Shown here: positions 43,514 through 48,509 of the stretch, in pieces
Numbering within the stretch: position 1 is the first letter of the stretch
Layout of the letters: every line of letters begins with the position of its first letter
DNA from: an uncultured Eubacteriales bacterium
GTDB taxonomy: Bacteria > Bacillota > Clostridia > Oscillospirales > Oscillospiraceae
Assembly: GCA_905205195.1 (NCBI GenBank)
Contig: CAJLCS010000004.1
Span: 1 to 48,509, forward strand
Direction of reading: 5' to 3'
DNA length: 48,509 nucleotides
Position numbers and translations under genes: made by a program
Notes under the pieces: model-generated
Told to the model about the DNA's origin: nothing
Database searches by the model: none
The model's input: only the letters and a program-made list of their open reading frames with translations

Positions 43514-45796
43514 TTACAGATCCAGATAGGAGTCGGAGTACAGAACGTGGTTCTTGAAGATGTCGCAGGACTTGATGGTCTCCATCAGCCGCAGGTCGCA
43601 GGGGTTGACGATGGCGGAGGTCAGGCCCTGCATCATGGCCATGGCCACCAGCGCGGAGTCCATGATGGGACGGACCGTCTTGGGGGCGCCGTTGGAGTTG
43701 TTGGACAGACCGCCGGTGGACTTCAGGCCCTCATCGGCGAACAGCTTGATGGCGTTCAGCACATCCATCTGCTTGTCCTGCATACCCTTGACCACCAGGA
43801 ACAGGGGGTCAAACCACAGGTCGGTTGCTTCCATACCCAGAGACAGGCCCCGCTCGAGCATATTGTGGCAGTGCTTCATCCGCTCATCGTTGTCCTTGGC
43901 AATGCCGTCGGCGGAGCACAGGGCGATACAAATGGCGTCGTTGGCGGCAGCCAGATCAATGTTGGAGATACGGGACCCGGCATCAGCGGAGTTGACGATG
44001 GGCTTGCCGTTGGTCCGGTTGTAAACCTTGATACCGGCTTCGATGGCCTTCTTGTTGGCGGTATCCAGCGCCAGCGGCACATTGTCGAAGTTCTCCTGCA
44101 GCAGCTTGACCGCCCACATCATACGCTCGGGGCCGTCCTTCTCGGCAGGTCCGATGTTGACGTCCAGATAGGTGGCACCGGCGGCAATCTGCTCGGCAGC
44201 ACGCTTCAGGATGGGCGCAGGATCCCGCTCGTCCATGGCCTTGCGGATGGACGGGGAGATGCAGTGAATCCGTTCGCCGATGGTGACGAAGGTCTTGCTC
44301 TCGGGATTGTGGCCCTTGTAGTGAACGCCCATGTCCACCACTTCAATCTTGGGCACCTTGGTCTCCAGCAGCTCCTCGAAGGACAGCTCCTTGACTTCCT
44401 CCTTGGGGGCAGCGGCGGCCTTGGCGGCAGCTTCCGCAGCAGCGGCCTTGGCGGCAGCCTCGTATTCCTTATCCTTCATGTACTTGGGCAGCTGGACAGC
44501 CTCGGTGGGGCCAACCACGACGTGCCAGTCCGGCAGCTTTTCCTGAATTTCGCCCTTCATCACGGCCACCTTGCCGGGGATAATCAGGGTGCGGGACTTG
44601 ATCTTATTGGCAATATCATGCTCATCGAAAAACTTCTTGATAGTGGTGGCGGAGAACTTGCCGGCAGCCCAGGCGGTCAGCACGGACATACCGGAAGCGT
44701 CGGTGATCAGCAGGTTCACCGGGCAGTTGGAGCGCTCCAGCTCGCCGGACACCAGGAAGTAGGTCAGGGCGAAGTCCACCGTCAGGGCGCAGGGGCTGTT
44801 CTCGTCGGCACCGTTGAGCGGATAGACCTTGGACTCGACCTTCATGGGCTTCTGGGGGTCGGTGTAGATGTTCTGGCGCAGGCCATACAGAGGCAGGGCC
44901 TCGGCGTAGGTCATGTTCTCCATCACGATGATGGAGGCATAGCGCTCGGTGAACATAGCGGCGTAGGCCGTCTGCAGCCGGGAATCGCCCTTGGCGATCT
45001 TGGCCAGATTGACGATGGAGGGGTAGCCGAAGCTCCGGTCGCCGTCCTTCAGGGCAGTCCGGCGGACCAGCACGGCGTTCGCCAGCGTTTCCTTGGCGTT
45101 CTTGCCGGTGACGTCCAGCACCAGATTCTTGTTGCCCGCTGCTTCCAGCTTCTTGACGGTGTCGTACAGGTCGGACAGATTCTCCGCCCACACGCCCAAC
45201 GTCACGCCGGCTTCGGTGGCAATTTTGTTCATTTCTTCCCAGTTCTCGGTGGTCGCACCGTCCAGAATGGGCTTGCCGTCCTTGCAGACGTCCAGCGCCG
45301 CCTTGGCGCAGGCCGCATCCCAGCACTCCAGAATCAGCGTCCGGCCGGTGGCCGCTGCCTTTTCCACCAGATGGGCGTAAGCCGCGGGATCATTGCCCTT
45401 GTTGGCGCACAGAACGAACTCGACGTACATTCTCTCGCCGATTCGCTCATAATCGACCTTCGCCATATCCGCCAGCTTGGCGTCCACGGCGGCGTCGTCC
45501 ATGCAGGTGCACACGTTCACCGCATACAGGTTCTTGTTGACCAGAGTCTTCTCGTGACGGAACAGCACCGTTTCGCCGCCCAGCTTGTGATCCTTGCCGA
45601 CGGTGATGGTCTTCATGGGAGGTGCGGTCTGCTCGTTGAGGACCGCCTTCGCATCGTCAGAGAAATACGGGCACTTATCGATGGAAACAGCGCCCTGAGC
45701 CACCTTCATGCAGAATGCCATACAGGTGGGGCTGGCGCACTCCTTACAGTTCTTCTTCGGAGACAGCTTAAAAATGTCAAGACCTTTCAAAGCCAT
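43514..45796 (-). CDS. acsC-acsE: Fusion of CFeSP large subunit (AcsC) and methyl-THF:CFeSP methyltransferase (AcsE)
   Basis: 760 residues in one open frame. Residues 1-442 are AcsC: the [4Fe-4S] motif with Cys17, Cys20, Cys25 and Cys42, a TIM-barrel part (PLYGLRQNIYTDPQKP) and the corrinoid-binding end (LLITDASGMSVLTAW, TLIIPGKVAVMKGEI, VVVGPTEAVQLPKYM). Residues 443-500 are a linker with an Ala/Glu/Lys-rich helix. Residues 501-760 are a full AcsE pterin-binding barrel (FVTIGERIHC, ATYLDVNIGPAEKDGPERM, LALDTANKKAI, GLSNNSNG with the expected Asn, NPCDLRLMETI). AcsE moves the methyl from methyl-THF to Co(I) on AcsC, so donor and acceptor are tethered. The ATG at 45796 has GGAGG 10 nt upstream. 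acsD precedes it by 22 nt. Confidence 0.95.
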   Translation of the reverse strand: MALKGLDIFKLSPKKNCKECASPTCMAFCMKVAQGAVSIDKCPYFSDDAKAVLNEQTAPPMKTITVGKDHKLGGETVLFRHEKTLVNKNLYAVNVCTCMDDAAVDAKLADMAKVDYERIGERMYVEFVLCANKGNDPAAYAHLVEKAAATGRTLILECWDAACAKAALDVCKDGKPILDGATTENWEEMNKIATEAGVTLGVWAENLSDLYDTVKKLEAAGNKNLVLDVTGKNAKETLANAVLVRRTALKDGDRSFGYPSIVNLAKIAKGDSRLQTAYAAMFTERYASIIVMENMTYAEALPLYGLRQNIYTDPQKPMKVESKVYPLNGADENSPCALTVDFALTYFLVSGELERSNCPVNLLITDASGMSVLTAWAAGKFSATTIKKFFDEHDIANKIKSRTLIIPGKVAVMKGEIQEKLPDWHVVVGPTEAVQLPKYMKDKEYEAAAKAAAAEAAAKAAAAPKEEVKELSFEELLETKVPKIEVVDMGVHYKGHNPESKTFVTIGERIHCISPSIRKAMDERDPAPILKRAAEQIAAGATYLDVNIGPAEKDGPERMMWAVKLLQENFDNVPLALDTANKKAIEAGIKVYNRTNGKPIVNSADAGSRISNIDLAAANDAICIALCSADGIAKDNDERMKHCHNMLERGLSLGMEATDLWFDPLFLVVKGMQDKQMDVLNAIKLFADEGLKSTGGLSNNSNGAPKTVRPIMDSALVAMAMMQGLTSAIVNPCDLRLMETIKSCDIFKNHVLYSDSYLDL

Positions 45797-45818
45797 GGTA
45801 ATGGTTCCTCCTTTCCGA

Positions 45819-46760
45819 TCAGACGAGTTCCGTGATGAACTTCTTAATGGTGGCAATGGCCGCAGGATGACGCATAATCACAGCGTCGGCGCCGCCGGTC
45901 AGGTCCGCAGAGGCGGTGGCGACTTCCATGTCGATGCCGCGCTCTTCGGCGTTGCCCCATTCGGGTTCGTCTTCTTCGGAAGCGGTGGATTCCTTCACGC
46001 TCCAGGCGTCGGGAGACACCGGGGCCATAATGGGCATCTGCAGGTCCGCATCGGACTGGGCCAGTGCCGCGGCGCGGACACGATCCAGCGTGGAGGCCAC
46101 ATACTCAAAGCCGTAGCCCACCGCCGCAGTGCCGATGTTCATGACAATAGACTCGGCGGGAACGGTCAGGCCCTTGAGCATGATGTTCAGCTGCTTGGCC
46201 AGGTTGATGTCGTCCGCCGTCTCGGCGCCGACCTTCTGGCCGTAGGCCAGGGCAACGGAAGCGCCTACGGTCTTATAGTCCTCGCTGCGGGCAGACAGGA
46301 CCAGAATGTTCTTGCCCTGCAGGGCTTCGGCGATCTTGCTGAACAGCTCGCCGTCCTTTTCGATGTTCTTGCAGCCCATGATGACGATAGGCATGGTGAC
46401 CACCTCAGCCACGGCCTTGGCGTCGGCCACGCAGTCGGCCACGGAACGGTTTTCACCGTTGGGATCCGCAGACTCAAAGTGCAGGCAGATGAAATCCGCA
46501 CCGGGCATGGTCTCGGCGCGCTTGGCGTAGTCGGCCATGGTGGTGCAGCCGGCATAGAATTCCTTCAGTGCAGGTGCGGTCCACGCACCGGCCAGATCGG
46601 AAACCTCCACACCGATCTTCGGCGCGTGCTCAATGGGCGCGTCGAAGGTGTAGAACGGCAGCACATTCTGGCCGCCGATGACGATTGCCTTATCGCCGGT
46701 GCCCAGCGTCACGGCATTGATCTTGCCGCTGAAAGGCTGCGTCTTTGGAACGAAAGACAT
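45819..46760 (-). CDS. acsD: Corrinoid iron-sulfur protein small subunit
   Basis: 313 residues, the usual AcsD size, a TIM barrel that caps the corrinoid held by AcsC. Recognised by VTLGTGDKAIVIGGQNVLPFYTFD, PIVIMGCKNIEKD, GTAAVGYGFEYVASTLDRVR and the C-terminal AWSVKESTASEEDEPEWGNAEERGIDME plus ADAVIMRHPAAI. The ATG at 46760 follows GGGGG; the longer frame upstream lies in a hairpin and is not used. The neighbouring AcsC is fused to AcsE, so the heterodimer would be AcsD plus AcsC-AcsE. Confidence 0.96.
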   Translation of the reverse strand: MSFVPKTQPFSGKINAVTLGTGDKAIVIGGQNVLPFYTFDAPIEHAPKIGVEVSDLAGAWTAPALKEFYAGCTTMADYAKRAETMPGADFICLHFESADPNGENRSVADCVADAKAVAEVVTMPIVIMGCKNIEKDGELFSKIAEALQGKNILVLSARSEDYKTVGASVALAYGQKVGAETADDINLAKQLNIMLKGLTVPAESIVMNIGTAAVGYGFEYVASTLDRVRAAALAQSDADLQMPIMAPVSPDAWSVKESTASEEDEPEWGNAEERGIDMEVATASADLTGGADAVIMRHPAAIATIKKFITELV

Positions 46761-46807
46761 AGTGTTATCCCCCTTGTTTGATGAATCCTTAAGTATAAAA
46801 TGCTTTC

Positions 46808-46876
46808 TTTGCAGAGGCGGGTCCTGCCCCGCCAAAGGTGCCGCTCGGGCGGCGGGTCACGACCCACCTCTGCAAA
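46808..46876. repeat. Large inverted-repeat element in the cooC-acsD gap
   Basis: TTTGCAGAGGCGGGTC (46808-46823) pairs with GACCCACCTCTGCAAA (46861-46876) with one G:U-type mismatch, enclosing further GC stems. It fills most of the intergenic space and looks like a dispersed REP-like element; read in RNA it could shield or process the message. Confidence 0.75.
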
Positions 46877-46883
46877 AGACGGT

Positions 46884-47657
46884 TCAGATGCCGATGGACT
46901 CCAGAATTCCCCGCAGCGCCGTCTTCACCGGATTGGACTCCGGCAGTCTGGCGGAGGGCTTGCCCTCGCAGTCGCAGCGGTACACCGCGTCGTCCTGCGG
47001 CAGAACGCCCAACAGCGTCAGCCCGTGTTTTTCAATTTCAGCCCGGACACCATCGTCCAGAACGCCCCCCGGCGCCCGGTTGATGATTACACCCATTTGA
47101 CCGGGCTTCAATTCCATATCGCCGATCATCTCCGCGATCCGTGCCACGGCCTGGACGCCCCGCCGGGAGCAGTCCGAGATCAGCAGCATGGTGTCCACAT
47201 GCGGCAGCGTGCCCCGAGCGATATGCTCCAGGCCCGCCTCGTTGTCCATCACGAGATACCGGTAGTTCTTGGCGTACTTGTCCACCTGCGTCTTCAGGAC
47301 GCCGTTGACGTAGCAGTAGCACCCCTTGCCCTGGGTCCGGCCCATGACAAGCATGTCAAAATCGTCGTCCTCGATCAGCGCGGAATTGAATTTGTACTCG
47401 GCATAGTCCGCCTTGGTCATTCCGGCGGGAATGACGTTGCCCTTCAGCTCCGCCCGGGCCATTTCCTCCCGGATATCGCCCAGCGTCGTGTCCACTTCCA
47501 CCCCCAGCACTTCATTGAGGTTGCTGTTGGCGTCGGCATCCACAACCAGGATGGGGCCTTTGTTCTGCTTGCTCAGATAATCGATAATCATGCCGCAGGT
47601 GGTGGTTTTTCCCACGCCGCCCTTACCGGCCACGGCGATCGTATGCGGTGTTGCCAT
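46884..47657 (-). CDS. cooC: CooC/AcsF-type nickel-insertion ATPase
   Basis: 257 residues, MinD-like P-loop ATPase: deviant Walker A GKGGVGKTT (11-19), VVDADANSNLNEVLG and the metal-binding Cys113-Tyr-Cys115 (GCYCYVNGV), which marks CooC-type maturases. It binds Ni and helps to load CO dehydrogenase or acetyl-CoA synthase. The start at 47657 has AAGGAG upstream. It sits between metF and acsD in the acetyl-CoA operon. Confidence 0.94.
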   Translation of the reverse strand: MATPHTIAVAGKGGVGKTTTCGMIIDYLSKQNKGPILVVDADANSNLNEVLGVEVDTTLGDIREEMARAELKGNVIPAGMTKADYAEYKFNSALIEDDDFDMLVMGRTQGKGCYCYVNGVLKTQVDKYAKNYRYLVMDNEAGLEHIARGTLPHVDTMLLISDCSRRGVQAVARIAEMIGDMELKPGQMGVIINRAPGGVLDDGVRAEIEKHGLTLLGVLPQDDAVYRCDCEGKPSARLPESNPVKTALRGILESIGI

Positions 47658-47695
47658 AGTTTCTTGCTCCTTCGGAAAACGATTCGCGGTGCGGG

Positions 47696-47716
47696 CCGGG
47701 TGCCAATGGCGCCCGG
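47696..47716 (-). other. Intercistronic hairpin between metF and cooC
   Basis: CCGGGTGCC and GGCGCCCGG around AAT, 19 nt past the metF stop, with extra flanking GC pairing. No U tract follows, so a processing or stability hairpin is more likely than a terminator. Confidence 0.4.
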
Positions 47717-47735
47717 TCCGCGAAAAAGATCAGAT

Positions 47736-48509
47736 TCAGGCCAGATCCAGCAGGCCGGCTTCCTTGGCAATCCGGGCCACATCTTCGTACTTGTTCAGTG
47801 CGTACAGATGGATGCCGTTGATGCCGCAGGCGCGGTACTCGTCGATCTGGTTGATGGTGTACTCGATGCCCGCTTCCTTGAAGCTGGCCTTCTTGCCCTC
47901 CACGTCGGCGTCGAAGCAGGCGTTGTCGCCCTTGGCGGTCTTCAGGCCGACGGAGAAGGGGTTCGGGAAGATCCAGTTCTTGGAGATGATCTCACACAGG
48001 GCACGGGGCATGACGCAGCCGTTGCGGGACAGAGCCATGTTGATGGTGGAAGCCTGGTCCAGGATGGGCATGATACCCACGTCCACCGGCAGCCAGATGC
48101 CTGCGGCGCGGATGGCGTCCAGCCAGTACCGGAACTGATCCATATCCCAGCACAGCTGGGTCATGATGTAGTCGGCGCCGTTGTCCTGCTTCTGCTTCAG
48201 GAAGGCGATATCCGCTTCCAGAGAACGGCACTGAATATGGCCCTCGGGAGAGCCGGCCACCGCGATGGTGAACTTGTCGCCGAACTCCCGACGGACGAAC
48301 TTCACCAGCTCCGTGGCGTAATGCAGGTCGCCGCCGGTGCCGGTCCAGCCGAAGGGCAGGTCGCCGCGCAGGGCCAGCATATGGTTAATGCCGTGGTCCA
48401 GATAGTTCTGCAGCTGCTCCTTGATACCTTCCTTGGTATTGCCGATGCAGGTGAAGTGGGTCACGCCGATGCACTTGCCGTCCTTGGTGATCTTGTCCAG
48501 GACTTCCAG
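47736..48509 (-). CDS. metF: Methylenetetrahydrofolate reductase (5' end outside window)
   Basis: About 257 residues are seen; the frame is open to the right edge (LEVLDKITKDGKCIGVTHFTC), so the start and N-terminal strand are missing. THFTC, HMLALRGDLP, DYIMTQLCWDMDQFRYWLD, PVDVGIMPI and YTINQIDEYRACGINGIHLYALN are the MTHFR barrel motifs. It reduces methylene-THF to methyl-THF, the substrate of the AcsE part of the fusion two genes on. No MetV/zinc partner is visible within the window. Confidence 0.95.
   Translation of the reverse strand: MEVLDKITKDGKCIGVTHFTCIGNTKEGIKEQLQNYLDHGINHMLALRGDLPFGWTGTGGDLHYATELVKFVRREFGDKFTIAVAGSPEGHIQCRSLEADIAFLKQKQDNGADYIMTQLCWDMDQFRYWLDAIRAAGIWLPVDVGIMPILDQASTINMALSRNGCVMPRALCEIISKNWIFPNPFSVGLKTAKGDNACFDADVEGKKASFKEAGIEYTINQIDEYRACGINGIHLYALNKYEDVARIAKEAGLLDLA

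Noticed and set aside
43514..45796. The fusion as an artefact of a missed stop codon
   Set aside because: The linker region is translated without any stop and has a clear helical low-complexity composition; there is no SD plus start at the AcsE boundary that would suggest a separate gene.
43547..45835. 762-codon plus-strand frame opposite the acsC-acsE fusion
   Set aside because: Antisense artefact of codon bias; the minus strand carries every expected AcsC and AcsE motif.

Overview
The window looks like a chromosomal segment of a GC-rich, Gram-positive anaerobe of the Bacillota (Clostridia, probably Oscillospiraceae-like), but this placement is inference. It rests on strong GGAGG ribosome-binding sites, TTGACA/TATAAT promoters, a (P)PxTGD-type wall-anchored subtilase, Gram-positive rhamnose/TagF/Lic envelope genes, Oscillospiraceae-style intergenic hairpin repeats and Wood-Ljungdahl (acetyl-CoA pathway) genes. 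No rRNA, tRNA, CRISPR array, insertion sequence or phage gene was seen.

Layout. (1) 1-5.5 kb, minus strand: a housekeeping run read trmL > pgk > tpiA > tsaC/sua5 > coaE > M18 aminopeptidase (cut by the window edge). (2) 5.7-9.1 kb, minus: a wall-anchored S8 subtilase that lacks the catalytic-Asp segment, and upstream of it a broken ArsR-type repressor gene; a palindrome overlaps the subtilase promoter. (3) 9.1-11.2 kb, minus: an orphan sugar-type lipoprotein and a small membrane protein. (4) 11.3-14.0 kb, plus: a translationally coupled response regulator/histidine kinase pair. (5) 14.1-16.8 kb, minus: a TldE/TldD pair. (6) 17.0-35.7 kb, plus: a surface polysaccharide cluster led by one strong promoter. 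It holds rmlA-B-D-C (dTDP-L-rhamnose), five glycosyltransferase-type genes, an acetyltransferase, a Wzy-like polymerase, LicD, a Wzx flippase, two TagF-like genes (one broken and joined to an opine-dehydrogenase remnant), a LicC-type cytidylyltransferase with an N-terminal winged helix, an APC permease, a TarI/IspD-type cytidylyltransferase and an SDR epimerase. No initiating phosphoglycosyltransferase and no choline kinase (LicA) are present. (7) 35.7-36.3 kb: a gene-free island of hairpin repeats. (8) 36.3-40.3 kb, minus: a probable operon of the corrinoid-protein activator RACo, a DUF3786 protein and a Wzz-like chain-length protein. (9) 40.3-48.5 kb, minus: a TraX-like membrane protein, acetyl-CoA synthase acsB, a single gene fusing the CFeSP large subunit (AcsC) to its methyltransferase (AcsE), CFeSP small subunit acsD, cooC/acsF and metF (cut by the window edge).

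The outstanding feature is the 760-residue AcsC-AcsE fusion. In well-known acetogens the corrinoid acceptor and the methyltransferase that loads it are separate polypeptides; here they are joined through an alanine-rich linker in an otherwise recognisable methyl-branch and acetyl-CoA synthase operon. MetF makes methyl-THF, the AcsE part moves the methyl to the Co of AcsC/AcsD, RACo rescues inactive Co(II), AcsB assembles acetyl-CoA, and CooC handles nickel. The CODH subunit (acsA) is not in the window. A second theme is gene decay by in-gene deletion at three places: subtilase Asp segment, ArsR gene, and TagF/opine dehydrogenase. These are either real lineage-specific deletions or collapsed assembly; the sequence alone cannot decide.
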